Source: JANWWM01 sp046292465
GTDB lineage: Bacteria; Bacteroidota; Chlorobiia; Chlorobiales; Thermochlorobacteraceae
DNA length: 64,000 nucleotides
Assembly: GCA_046292465.1 (NCBI GenBank)
Contig: JBKBRB010000007.1
Coordinates: 48,974 to 112,973 of the forward strand
Direction of reading: 5' to 3'
How positions within the stretch are numbered: position 1 is the first letter of the stretch; each line of letters opens with the position of its first letter. Shown piece after piece: positions 9,219 through 18,009 of this stretch. Under the pieces are notes generated by a model. The model did no database searches. It saw nothing but the letters and a program-made list of their open reading frames with translations, and was not told where the DNA came from. The position numbers and the translations under genes were made by a program.

Positions 9219-9291
9219 TGCATCTGCCAGGGCTCGAACCTGGGACCTACTGATTAAGAGTCAGCTGCTCTACCAACTGAGCTACAGATGC
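9219..9291 (-). tRNA. tRNA-Lys (CTT)
   Basis: A 73-base cloverleaf on the minus strand. The acceptor stem GCATCTG/CAGATGC pairs over seven bases with discriminator A at 9219. The D arm is GCTC-AGTTGGTA-GAGC, the anticodon arm GCTGA-CTCTTAA-TCAGT gives anticodon CTT, and the T arm is CCAGG-TTCGAGC-CCTGG. CCA is not encoded. It lies 13 bp downstream of secG on the same strand and is probably cotranscribed and processed from the secG message. Confidence 0.97.
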
Positions 9292-9304
9292 GTTACGCGG
9301 GGCT

Positions 9305-9640
9305 TTACTTCCGTTCAGGCACAGATTGTGGCAACACTGGCGAGACGGGTGCACTTTGCACAGGCACATTCTTTTGAATGACGCTTTCGCCTGATTCGGT
9401 TGCGGTGCTTGAGCCTGTCGTAAATTCGGCGATAATGCACAAGAGCATAAAGAGCACGGCAAGGTAGGTTGTAGCTTTGCTCAAAAAATCTGCAGTGCGG
9501 CGCACGCCTAAAACTTGCGTGGCACCTGCCGAGCCAAACGCGCCAGCAAGTCCTCCGCCTTTGCTACTTTGCATCAACACCACGATTATCAGCAATATGG
9601 CAACGATGCAGGTCAGCGTAACAACAAGAATGTGAAGCAT
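9305..9640 (-). CDS. secG: Preprotein translocase subunit SecG
   Basis: A 111-residue membrane protein with two transmembrane helices (about residues 3-22 and 58-76). The loop between them holds the diagnostic SSKGGGLAGAFGSAG motif. SecG assists SecYE in protein export across the inner membrane. The C-terminal 35 residues form a low-complexity Ser/Pro/Val tail, common in this lineage. tRNA-Lys follows on the same strand. Confidence 0.95.
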   Translation of the reverse strand: MLHILVVTLTCIVAILLIIVVLMQSSKGGGLAGAFGSAGATQVLGVRRTADFLSKATTYLAVLFMLLCIIAEFTTGSSTATESGESVIQKNVPVQSAPVSPVLPQSVPERK

Positions 9641-9714
9641 TTTGAACCAGCGTTAATTGTTAAGGGTGCTAAATTTAGCGAAGTCTTCTTAAATTACCAA
9701 GCCAAAATTTTCAA

Positions 9715-9960
9715 ATGCTGATGACTGAAACGCTTGCTAAATCGCTCATTTTGTTTGGCGTGCTTGTCGCGCTTGTCGGGGTTGTGCTTTATTTCGCTAG
9801 CCGTTCCGACGTGAACTTTTTTCAGTGGTTCGGCAACCTGCCGCTTGATTTCAAAGTTGAGCGCGAAAACTTCAAGTTTTACTTTCCGCTTGGCACTTCA
9901 ATTGTGCTCTCAATTGTGCTTAGTCTTCTTTTTTACTTCTTTCGCAAACTTTCGGAATGA
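9715..9960 (+). CDS. DUF2905 family small membrane protein
   Basis: 81 residues with two hydrophobic helices (about 8-27 and 57-75) and the intervening 'WFGNLPLDFKVERENFKFYFPLGTS' type segment that characterises DUF2905 proteins. Function is unknown. It overlaps hisB by ATGA (9957-9960), so it is coupled to histidine biosynthesis at the translational level. An ATG at 9721 is an alternative start. Confidence 0.85.
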   Translation: MLMTETLAKSLILFGVLVALVGVVLYFASRSDVNFFQWFGNLPLDFKVERENFKFYFPLGTSIVLSIVLSLLFYFFRKLSE

Positions 9961-10547
9961 CACCCTCATCACGCACCGCAACTATCACTCGCCGAACTAA
10001 CGAAACGGATATTCAAGTCGTGGTTAATCTCGACGGCGATGGCATCTACGAGATTGAAACCGGCATTGGCTTTCTTAATCACATGCTCGAGCTGCTGTCC
10101 AAACATTCACAGATTGATATTCGCCTTTTGTGCAAGGGCGATTTGCATATCGACGACCACCACACGGTTGAAGATGTTGCGATTGCGCTTGGGACAGCTC
10201 TTCGCGGCGCGCTCGGCGATAAGCGTGGGATTGCGCGCTATGGCTACGCTTACGTTCCGATGGACGAAACGCTTGCGCGTGCCGTTGTAGATTTAAGCGG
10301 ACGCAGTTATCTTGTTTTCAACGCCAAATTTGCACGCGCCAAAATTAGCGACATGGCAACTGAAATGGTCGAGCACTTTTTTTTCTCGCTTGCCGAACAT
10401 CTCAAAGCCAACCTTCACCTTGAAATTCTCTACGGAAAAAATACGCATCACAAAATCGAGGGATTGTTCAAGGCGTTTGCGCTTGCGTTGCGTCAAGCCA
10501 TTAGCATCATATCGACTTCGATTGCTTCGACAAAAGGGGTGATTTAG
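9957..10547 (+). CDS. hisB: Imidazoleglycerol-phosphate dehydratase
   Basis: 196 residues, the size of the monofunctional bacterial enzyme without the histidinol-phosphatase domain of E. coli HisB. It shows the duplicated metal-binding motifs: DIDDHHTVED-like at about residues 60-70 and 'HFFFSLAEH'/'NTHHKIEGLFKAFA' near the C-terminus. It converts imidazole glycerol phosphate to imidazole acetol phosphate in histidine synthesis, in the cytoplasm. No other his gene is in the window, so the pathway is dispersed. Its stop overlaps the stop of the convergent YdjY-like gene. Confidence 0.95.
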   Translation: MTPSSRTATITRRTNETDIQVVVNLDGDGIYEIETGIGFLNHMLELLSKHSQIDIRLLCKGDLHIDDHHTVEDVAIALGTALRGALGDKRGIARYGYAYVPMDETLARAVVDLSGRSYLVFNAKFARAKISDMATEMVEHFFFSLAEHLKANLHLEILYGKNTHHKIEGLFKAFALALRQAISIISTSIASTKGVI

Positions 10548-11131
10548 CAAAGTTCATCGCACACTTTGAGCGTGATTATAACGCTTGTGCCATCTTTGGG
10601 GAGAACAGATTTTTTCAGGTCGAACTGCGACAAGCCCCTTTGATAGTCGCGCATGGTGTAAGTGGCATTGCTAATTCGGCCGCCTGGACAACTTTGCAAG
10701 CATACAATACAGCCCGATTTCCACACGTTCATCAAGTCACGGTGCCCACCGAATCTGAACTCGAAGCCTTTGCCAAATTTGTCGTGAAAAATCTCCGCAG
10801 CTTGAAGTGGCAAATGATGTTCCCATGCGGTAAGCACTTCAATCAAAGAGCCTTCGACGTGTTTATCGGGTTCGGGGTTTGTTTTGTCGGCGCGTTTTTC
10901 CCAACTCTGAACGCTGAGGTTATTGCCTGCTTTTGCGCCGAGTGTCTCGAGTGCGTTGAGAATGTCTAAATCGCTTACATCACTTTTTACGAGGGCGTTG
11001 TGCGCGGCTCTGCCGTGTTCATAGACGATAAAGTGATGATTTTTGGTCCAACTTGTGAAAGCGTTGAATTGGCTGGGAAACATTTTCCCTGAAAAGAGCA
11101 CCGTTTTTTGAGCATTGTTAATTTGCAGCAT
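10544..11131 (-). CDS. YdjY-like protein (unassigned function)
   Basis: 195 residues, apparently soluble and without a signal peptide. The middle and C-terminal part resembles the YdjY domain: 'EGSLIEVLTAWEHHLPLQAAEIF', 'FEFRFGG' and a Cys-containing block GCIVCLQSCPGG followed by SNATYTMRDY. YdjY has been described as ferredoxin-like, and the three cysteines could bind a metal or cluster, but no full CxxCxxCxxxC motif is present. The gene converges on hisB with overlapping stop codons. Confidence in the coding call is high, in the family name moderate. Confidence 0.6.
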   Translation of the reverse strand: MLQINNAQKTVLFSGKMFPSQFNAFTSWTKNHHFIVYEHGRAAHNALVKSDVSDLDILNALETLGAKAGNNLSVQSWEKRADKTNPEPDKHVEGSLIEVLTAWEHHLPLQAAEIFHDKFGKGFEFRFGGHRDLMNVWKSGCIVCLQSCPGGRISNATYTMRDYQRGLSQFDLKKSVLPKDGTSVIITLKVCDELC

Positions 11132-11147
11132 TGCTTTGTTGAAAAGT

Positions 11148-14100
11148 TTACGACAAGGTAGTGCGGATTGGCAGAGTGAAGGTTAGCGTTGCACCTTCGC
11201 CGAGCACGCTTTCTGCCCAGATGTTTCCGCCGTGCAGTTCAACAATTTGCTTTGCAATGGAAAGTCCCAAACCTGTTCCTCGGCTGCCGTGTTTGGATTG
11301 TGCTTGCCGATAGGCGTCGAAAATGCTTTCAAGTTCGCTTGCAGGAATGCCTTCTCCAAAATCTTTCACGGCGCATTGTACGAAGGGTTTGCCGCTTTGG
11401 TAGATTTTTTTTATCGATACGACAATGTAAGATTTGCGCTTTGAGAATTTAATCGCATTGCTCATCAAGTTTGAAATGACGCGCGCAATTCTTGTAAAGT
11501 CGAAATAAAATTTTTCAATCGGCTCAAAATTTTTGACGACTTGAAGTTCTTTCTCGCTCATTCCGAGTTGATTTTGCTCAATCACCAATTCTATACAGAG
11601 TATCAAATCGTTCAGATGTATGTCCAAATCCACGGCTCTCGATTCGTATTTAGAGAACTCTAAAATTTCCTGAATGAGGTTTGTAATGTTAATTGAAGAG
11701 CGATAAATCTGTGTCATGATGTCTTGAAAATGTTGGGGGTCCATTTGCGATGGCACAGCATCTTTCATCATTTCGCTGTAGCCATAAATAGCAGCAAGTG
11801 GCACTTTCATGTCGTGGACGACCATCGCGTAGAAATTCTTTTTGATGTTTTCCAACTGTTGTTTCTTTTTTTCGATTTCATAGTGCGGGCGCAGGTCGAT
11901 GAGGACAGCAAATGCGCCTTCGAGCTCAAGTTCGCCTGCCTTTCCGACAATCAGTTGTGGCACAAACGAGACTTGAAATGGCACTTCTTCGCCACTACTT
12001 GCCACAAGAATCAGTTCGGTATCGGATTGTATTTTCCGCTTGTAGACTTGCTCATAGACCTGTTTAACCTTGTCGAGCGACTTGATAGCCACAAAATGCT
12101 CGAGTCTTTTATCTTTCATCGCTTCTATTGCGTAGCCCAACACGCCTTTCAGAGCCATGTTTACAAATTGAATTTTGCCTTCAGCGTCAAAAATGATACA
12201 GCCGTAGGTAACATTTTCGACGAGGTTGCGGTAGCGCGCCTCAGAACGGCGCAAGTTTTCATTGGCAATATCTTTATCGCATGCCGTAAGGTAACTGCGC
12301 ATCGAGAGTTCAAGCTGCTTGACCAGCACAGAGACCTGTTTCATTCGCTCACTAAACGAAAGCCTGCCCATCTCTAAATTTGACAACATCACTTGACCGA
12401 GTGAAATATGTCCGACTCGCCGTTGGGATTCGTCAAAAAGGGGTATGATAATTGCCACTCTCTCGTCGCCTGAAATGTATTTTTTCAGCGCGCTTTTCCC
12501 GAAGTTTTCTTCAAGCGCTTTTCCCGCCTGCTTTGCACGATACACTTTTTTGACATCGCTGGTTTGATAAACATAGAACCATTCTACTTTGAAATTATCC
12601 TGAAAGACCGCATTGAGTAGATTGGTTGGAACGGGCATGCCTTTTTGAAAACGTTGCGCAAACTTTTTTTCTTCGTTCGAGTTCAACCATTGAGAATGAA
12701 CTTGATACGACGAAACAGAGATTGTTTTACCGTCTTCGTAAAACACGACGCTTGCAAATTGGAATCCGAATTTTTCAGTTAAGGCTTCTGCGATGGCATT
12801 TGCTCTTTTTTCAAGACTGGCCGATGTTTCAAACTGCATCGCGCTCTCGAAGAGTGCTTCGTTCAAATCCTCCATCAGTTGGATTTGTTGCGTTCTTGCC
12901 TCGTTGCGCTCTTTGAGCGTTTCAATTGCCAGCTCATAACCCAGTTCGCGCGCGAAAAATGAAGACATCGCGCAAGTCTGACCATACCGTGTTATCACAC
13001 TTTCTGATTCGCTTGTAGGCACAAATGGTTCGTGCACAACATATCCAAATATTTCGCCTCGATAGCGAACTGGGGTAAGCAGAAATGCCTCCGTAGCATT
13101 TGCAAACTTTTGCAAATTTTCTTTGAGTATATCGGGTGATAAAAATTCTCTTGGAATGCTTCCGCTGGTTAGAATGCCTTCCATCACGCGCTCGACTTGA
13201 CTGGGAGTAAAACAAAAACTGCCGCTGAGCTCGAAGCCTATGCATGAAAGAATCGTTTCAAGGGTAAAGCGATTCGGTAAGCATGTAATAGCCTTTGCCT
13301 TTGAGAAGTCTTGTTTAGGAATTTCTGAAACCGATTGTTCATCGCACTCAAAGCCGAACACATAATCGCCTTGCTTGTTGAAGAAAAAAGCCTTGACTTG
13401 CTTGCTATCGGTTTTCTGGCAAATGGCTTTTAGGGTTGTCTGAATTTTCTCTTGCCGCGTGGCATAGCCGCTAAGCGATTTTGAGAAGCTCAAACTCTCT
13501 TGCAGTTTCACGATTGCGGCTTGCTCTGCAAATTCTCGCCACTTTTTGAGTTCCGCAAGCGAAGTTGTTCTGGGCATCGTGGGTTGAAGGTCGTTCTCGA
13601 CTGCTCTTATCAACGCCTCGACTGCCATCACATACCCTTCAACCATCACCGGAATTGTATCGCTACAATAAGCGATAAACCCAAATACTTCTCCCTCGTA
13701 GTTCAAAAAGGGCGTAAAGAATGTTACGCTCGATTCGCTTTCTCTGTGCCCTAACAACTTAAACACATTGCACAGTGCAGGAAAGACCAGCGGCGATTCT
13801 TCGTCCTCAATAACGGCATCGAGCATGACAAAAGAGTCTGCAATTTTCTCGCCAAACTGCTTCATCTTTTCCCAATACTTGCTCGGGAATTTGTCCGCAG
13901 AAATCAGCGACGCCATAGATTTAGCAACTTCTAGGCGTTGTTCTGACGCACTTGCCGCGCTTAATTCGCTTAGGTTTTCACCGCTAAAGACAATCGCAAC
14001 GGCTGCGTCAAAGAATTTAGGCTTTGCGACGCTCTGACAGAGCATGTCTAATTTTTTTCGAGCATCTTTTTCGGCTTTAATTGCGCGAATGCCTGCTGTC

Positions 14101-14897
14101 AGCTGCGATGCAAATTCGTTGAGGCTTCGAGCGACTTCTGCATCTTGAATTGCTTTGCGCTTTGTTTCATCGCTCTCGAAAAGCGTTGCGATTTGTTTTG
14201 TAACAAACTCGAGCGTTTGACAGAGCCACTGCGTTTGCGCTTCATTATTGCATACTTTTTCCGTGCCGCCTCCCAAATAAAGCACCAGATTCACCTTTGC
14301 GTGTTGCGATTGCGAGACAATGTAAGCACCGAAATCGTCTTTAAGCGTCAGCATTTCAAACAAGTAACACGCGACCATTTTTGCCGAAACCTTCTCACTA
14401 CTTTCTCTTTGCTTAACCTCAATCGGCTTATGAACTTCAATCCCTTGTGCCTTGACCTGCTCAAAAAGCCAGTAATTGTCAACCAAAACGACGTCTTGTA
14501 GGGCTTGCTGTTTGAGCGTTTTCACATACGTGTAAAACTTCTTCTTTTCGTTAGGGGGCACCACCAAGTGCTGTTCAAACGCTAAGTAGTCTTTTTCACT
14601 TTGAGAGACCATCGACGAGGCAATCAGTTGATAGTCTTGATCGAGAACAAGACAAAACATTGTTCGCCTAAAGAGCATGCGTGCCAGCTCGTTGCAAAGC
14701 AGATTGGCTTTTCCCGAAAGCGTTTCCGTGTTTTGAAGACGAAGCGCGAGAGATAGAATTCGAGTAATCAATCCTTCAAACGTCTCGTCGGATTGCCTAA
14801 GAATTGGGTCAGCAGGCTTAAATTTTCTTGGCTCTAAATTTGTAGAATGTGTGGGCAAATTCGACATCGGTTCAAGCGTCTTGGCGTTTTTCTTCAT
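11148..14897 (-). CDS. Multi-GAF/PAS sensor histidine kinase
   Basis: A very large (1249-residue) soluble kinase. Residues 1 to about 880 hold several GAF-like modules separated by helical linkers, then a PAS domain (about 885-1000), HisKA with the H-box VVHDMKVPL (His 1028) and HATPase_c with the N-box (Asn 1147), DFGEG (about 1179) and GTGLGLS (about 1207). It should autophosphorylate at His 1028. There is no receiver domain, no transmembrane segment and no response-regulator gene nearby, so it is an orphan kinase. It lies 56 bp downstream of nuoL on the same strand. The GAF ligands are unknown. Confidence 0.9.
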   Translation of the reverse strand: MKKNAKTLEPMSNLPTHSTNLEPRKFKPADPILRQSDETFEGLITRILSLALRLQNTETLSGKANLLCNELARMLFRRTMFCLVLDQDYQLIASSMVSQSEKDYLAFEQHLVVPPNEKKKFYTYVKTLKQQALQDVVLVDNYWLFEQVKAQGIEVHKPIEVKQRESSEKVSAKMVACYLFEMLTLKDDFGAYIVSQSQHAKVNLVLYLGGGTEKVCNNEAQTQWLCQTLEFVTKQIATLFESDETKRKAIQDAEVARSLNEFASQLTAGIRAIKAEKDARKKLDMLCQSVAKPKFFDAAVAIVFSGENLSELSAASASEQRLEVAKSMASLISADKFPSKYWEKMKQFGEKIADSFVMLDAVIEDEESPLVFPALCNVFKLLGHRESESSVTFFTPFLNYEGEVFGFIAYCSDTIPVMVEGYVMAVEALIRAVENDLQPTMPRTTSLAELKKWREFAEQAAIVKLQESLSFSKSLSGYATRQEKIQTTLKAICQKTDSKQVKAFFFNKQGDYVFGFECDEQSVSEIPKQDFSKAKAITCLPNRFTLETILSCIGFELSGSFCFTPSQVERVMEGILTSGSIPREFLSPDILKENLQKFANATEAFLLTPVRYRGEIFGYVVHEPFVPTSESESVITRYGQTCAMSSFFARELGYELAIETLKERNEARTQQIQLMEDLNEALFESAMQFETSASLEKRANAIAEALTEKFGFQFASVVFYEDGKTISVSSYQVHSQWLNSNEEKKFAQRFQKGMPVPTNLLNAVFQDNFKVEWFYVYQTSDVKKVYRAKQAGKALEENFGKSALKKYISGDERVAIIIPLFDESQRRVGHISLGQVMLSNLEMGRLSFSERMKQVSVLVKQLELSMRSYLTACDKDIANENLRRSEARYRNLVENVTYGCIIFDAEGKIQFVNMALKGVLGYAIEAMKDKRLEHFVAIKSLDKVKQVYEQVYKRKIQSDTELILVASSGEEVPFQVSFVPQLIVGKAGELELEGAFAVLIDLRPHYEIEKKKQQLENIKKNFYAMVVHDMKVPLAAIYGYSEMMKDAVPSQMDPQHFQDIMTQIYRSSINITNLIQEILEFSKYESRAVDLDIHLNDLILCIELVIEQNQLGMSEKELQVVKNFEPIEKFYFDFTRIARVISNLMSNAIKFSKRKSYIVVSIKKIYQSGKPFVQCAVKDFGEGIPASELESIFDAYRQAQSKHGSRGTGLGLSIAKQIVELHGGNIWAESVLGEGATLTFTLPIRTTLS

Positions 14898-14953
14898 TGT
14901 AACCCCCGTTTTGGTTCGTGTTTAGGGCAATCGCAACGAACACCAGACGGAAA

Positions 14954-16855
14954 TCAACTCAATGCAATATAACCGACGAGCAGAATTAAGCCAATCGTAA
15001 TGAAAAGTGCATAGTTTTGCGCTACGCCCGTTTGCCAACGCCTGAGCGCGCTTCCAAGTCCGACTATTGAACTTCCAACGCCATTGACCAAACCATCAAT
15101 GATGCGGTTATCAATCGGATACAGAAATCGCGCTGAAATGGCTTGAAAGGGTTTTGAGATAAGCACGTCGTAAATTTCATCAATGTAGTATTTGCGATAA
15201 AGCACCGCCGCAATGCCTTCGGGTTCGCCTTGCACGGTTTTTTTGCTGTATATGTTAAACGAGACGGCAAGCCCCAAAATTGCCACAACGCTTGAAACGC
15301 CAAGCAATATCCATTCAGTCGAGTGTTCAAGATGGTGCGCTTGCACGCTGGCAACGCTACTTGATAGAAACGATTGAATCCAATTTTGTTCTTGAATCAC
15401 GGCGGGCAATCCTATCGCGCCCCCCACGAGCGAGAGTGCGCCGAGAATCCAAAGTGGCACGGTCATCAGTGCAGGCGATTCGTGCGGGTGCTTTTCGGCA
15501 TCATATCGCGCTTCACCTAAAAAGGTGAGTGTGTAAAGCCGCATCGTATAAAATGCCGTGATGAACGCCGTTACCAGCCCAACTCCCCAAAGCACATAAT
15601 TTCCACTCTCGAATGTTTTAGCGAGCACATCGTCTTTGCTGAAAAAGCCTGCTGTTAAAGGAAATCCCGCCAAGGCAAGCGAGGCAACAAGGAAAGTTGC
15701 ATTAGTTTGTGGCATTGCTTTGGCTAGCCCGCCCATCTTGCGAATGTCTTGTTCTTCGTGCAAGGCGTGAATCACCGAGCCGCTTCCAAGAAAGAGACAG
15801 GCTTTGAAGAAGGCATGGGTCGTTACGTGAAAAATCGCCGAGCCAAACGCGCCGACGCCAAGCGCGAGAAACATGTAGCCAAGTTGCGAGACGGTCGAGT
15901 AGGCTAAGACTTTTTTAATATCGTTCTGCGCAAGTCCAATCGTAGCGGCGATGAATGCGGTTGCAATTCCAACAACGGCAATCAGGTTCATCGTATCGGG
16001 CGACACCACAAAGAGCGGCGAAAGGCGCGCCGTCAAGTAAATGCCACTTGTTACCATAGTTGCCGCGTGAATGAGTGCGGAAACAGGCGTCGGTCCTGCC
16101 ATTGCGTCGGGAAGCCAAGTGTAAAGCGGAATCTGCGCCGATTTGCCCGTGCAACCAATGAAAATCAGTAAGGTAATCCAAAAGATATGTGTTGAATCGA
16201 AGGTTTCTTTTTGAGAGAGAATCGCATTGTAATCGAGCGCGGAAATTTTTTGGAAGATGAGAAACATCGCGGCAAGCATGGCAAAGTCGCCAATACGGTT
16301 CATGATGAAAGCTTTGTTTGCCGCATCGGTTGTAGTTGCGATTCCGACGCCGTCGAACTTGCGGTCATACCAAAATCCAATCAAGAGGTAAGAGCAAAGC
16401 CCAACGCCTTCCCAACCGAGAAACATCAGCACCATGTTGTCGGCGAGAATCAGATTGAGCATGGCGAAGATGAAGAGGTTGAGATAAGCGAAAAATCGTG
16501 CGAAGTCTTCATCGCCGTGCATGTAGCCAATCGAGTAGAGGTGAATCAAACTACCAACGCCCGTAACAATCATCGCCATCAAGAGCGAGAGCGAATCGAG
16601 TTGATATGAAATTTTGATGGACATTGTGCCCGCTGCAAACCATTCATAAAGCGTGGCAATTTGGGCTTCACCACTGAACGACGAAAAGAGCATCGCAAAA
16701 ATCACAAAGGGAATTGCAATCATCAAGGTTGAAAGAAACCCGACAATTTTTTCTTTTCCCGATTCGTGATGACCGATGAACTTCGTGAGGCTAAAAAGCG
16801 ACGAAAGAAGAAATCCTACCAGCGGAAGGAAAACAGCGATGAAAATTGCATTCAT
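14954..16855 (-). CDS. nuoL: NADH-quinone oxidoreductase subunit L
   Basis: A 633-residue polytopic membrane protein of the complex I antiporter-like family. The signature 'LLIGFWYDRK', 'GKSAQIPLYTWLPDAMAGPTPVSALIHAATMVTSGIYL' region and 'STVSQLGYMFLALG' identify NuoL, including the conserved Lys and His of the proton channel. A long lateral helix and C-terminal transmembrane helix are present. It starts 12 bp after nuoK. No other complex I gene is adjacent on either side, whereas in green sulfur bacteria nuoK and nuoL normally sit inside a complete nuo operon. Confidence 0.95.
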   Translation of the reverse strand: MNAIFIAVFLPLVGFLLSSLFSLTKFIGHHESGKEKIVGFLSTLMIAIPFVIFAMLFSSFSGEAQIATLYEWFAAGTMSIKISYQLDSLSLLMAMIVTGVGSLIHLYSIGYMHGDEDFARFFAYLNLFIFAMLNLILADNMVLMFLGWEGVGLCSYLLIGFWYDRKFDGVGIATTTDAANKAFIMNRIGDFAMLAAMFLIFQKISALDYNAILSQKETFDSTHIFWITLLIFIGCTGKSAQIPLYTWLPDAMAGPTPVSALIHAATMVTSGIYLTARLSPLFVVSPDTMNLIAVVGIATAFIAATIGLAQNDIKKVLAYSTVSQLGYMFLALGVGAFGSAIFHVTTHAFFKACLFLGSGSVIHALHEEQDIRKMGGLAKAMPQTNATFLVASLALAGFPLTAGFFSKDDVLAKTFESGNYVLWGVGLVTAFITAFYTMRLYTLTFLGEARYDAEKHPHESPALMTVPLWILGALSLVGGAIGLPAVIQEQNWIQSFLSSSVASVQAHHLEHSTEWILLGVSSVVAILGLAVSFNIYSKKTVQGEPEGIAAVLYRKYYIDEIYDVLISKPFQAISARFLYPIDNRIIDGLVNGVGSSIVGLGSALRRWQTGVAQNYALFITIGLILLVGYIALS

Positions 16856-16867
16856 GTTACGACACAG

Positions 16868-17173
16868 TTATCCTTTAAGCAAATTGATTTCGTCAATGTT
16901 GACGGTTTGACGGTTGCGAAAGAGCGAAATGACAATTGCAAGTCCAACGGCGGCTTCGGCGGCGGCAACCGTCATGACGAAAAAGACCATCATTTGCCCT
17001 TGACTGTCGGAAAGAAAGTGAGAGAACGCAACGAAGGAGAGATTGACGGCGTTTAGCATCAGTTCAATACACATAAAAATCACAATCGCGTTGCGACGCA
17101 CCAAAACGCCAATTACGCCAACCGTGAACATAAACGCCGAAAGCCAAAGGTAGTGGTTGAGTTCGACAGGCAT
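16868..17173 (-). CDS. nuoK: NADH-quinone oxidoreductase subunit K
   Basis: 101 residues with three transmembrane helices and the family motifs 'GVLVRRNAIVIFMCIELMLNAVNL' (membrane glutamates of the proton path) and 'AAEAAVGLAIVISLFRN'. It is one of the core membrane subunits of complex I. It is the first gene of a nuoK-nuoL pair read away from a divergent promoter region shared with the Spy-like gene at 17341. nuoJ, normally directly upstream, is absent. Confidence 0.95.
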   Translation of the reverse strand: MPVELNHYLWLSAFMFTVGVIGVLVRRNAIVIFMCIELMLNAVNLSFVAFSHFLSDSQGQMMVFFVMTVAAAEAAVGLAIVISLFRNRQTVNIDEINLLKG

Positions 17174-17207
17174 ACTGCTTGTTCCTTTTGTTTTTTTCGA
17201 AGATTTA

Positions 17208-17241
17208 CAAAGATAGCAAATTCGACCGTGCGTTTTCTCAA
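17208..17241 (-). promoter_or_regulatory. Possible Bacteroidota-type promoter for nuoKL
   Basis: On the minus strand TATCTTTG (17215 to 17208) matches the TAnnTTTG -7 element and lies about 35 bases before the nuoK ATG. A TTG (17241 to 17239) could be the -33 element, but the 23-base spacing is wider than usual. Whether this lineage uses such promoters is not established. Confidence 0.3.
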
Positions 17242-17340
17242 AAATGTTTTTCGGAAAATTTTGTATCTAATGCGGTATTATTGACGAAAAACAAGCAACC
17301 GCAGTTTAACCTTGTTAATCACAAACCTATTTGCAAAGTT

Positions 17341-17715
17341 ATGAACCGTGTTTTTCTTTCAGTTCTTTTGCTTGTGCTGCTGTTTTTAGGATATTCTTTG
17401 AGTGCATTTGCGCAATCGGCTGAGGAGCGCGACCGCGCACGCGCCGAACAGATGCTTGCTCAAATAGAACGCAAAGTCGCTCTTGACACGACTCAAAAAG
17501 AGAAGATTCGAGAAATTCTTGTTAAAAATCAATCAGAGTTTCGCATAGAGCGTGAAGAAGCAAAAGGCGATAAACTTTTGCTCTTCCGCCTTGCCAACGA
17601 GCGCATGAAAAAAATCGACAAAGAAATTTCTGCCACGCTGCGCCCCGACCAAAAAAGCGGCTACGAGGCGGCAAAAGAAGATTTGCGTCAAACCATGCGC
17701 GAGCACAAAACTTGA
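17341..17715 (+). CDS. Spy/CpxP-like periplasmic protein
   Basis: 124 residues from ATG 17341, chosen because it starts a clean signal peptide (MNRVFLSVLLLVLLFLGYSLSAFA, cleavage near AFAQ); the longer open frame from 17179 would bury it. The mature part is a charged helical protein with 'LDTTQKEKIREIL' and 'LRPDQKSGYEA', the LTxxQ-like repeats seen in Spy/CpxP and related periplasmic sensors or chaperones. It may bind unfolded proteins or metals; function is inferred from the fold only. A strong terminator follows at 17855-17898. Confidence 0.7.
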   Translation: MNRVFLSVLLLVLLFLGYSLSAFAQSAEERDRARAEQMLAQIERKVALDTTQKEKIREILVKNQSEFRIEREEAKGDKLLLFRLANERMKKIDKEISATLRPDQKSGYEAAKEDLRQTMREHKT

Positions 17716-17854
17716 AAATTTGAAAATTTGATGGTTTTCTCATCACACTTTTAACAAATCGTCAAATTTTGAACGTAACCTTACGAAATTGAGGTTTAGT
17801 CATTACCTTTGACACACTTCTCATTGTCATAGGTCTGTTCTTTATTTCATTTCA

Positions 17855-17898
17855 GCCTTAAAACTTGTGTGTCGGCTTTCAAGTTTTAAGGCTTTTTT
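17855..17898 (+). terminator. Rho-independent terminator
   Basis: A 13-bp perfect stem, GCCTTAAAACTTG (17855-17867) with CAAGTTTTAAGGC (17880-17892), 12-base loop and TTTTTT tail. It lies 139 bp after the Spy-like gene and ahead of dacB. Confidence 0.9.
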
Positions 17899-18009
17899 AT
17901 TTTCAGGCTTTCTCTGTGATTCCTTTCTATCTTTTTCGGGCTTAACCTCAATACTAATTTCTTATCTTTGTTCCACCTCTGACCTCAACCGTTCAAACAT
18001 TATCTTCAG

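Noticed and set aside
11724..12377. 217-residue open frame on the plus strand
   Set aside because: Lies wholly antisense to the histidine kinase and has no domain signature, so it is a composition shadow of the kinase gene.
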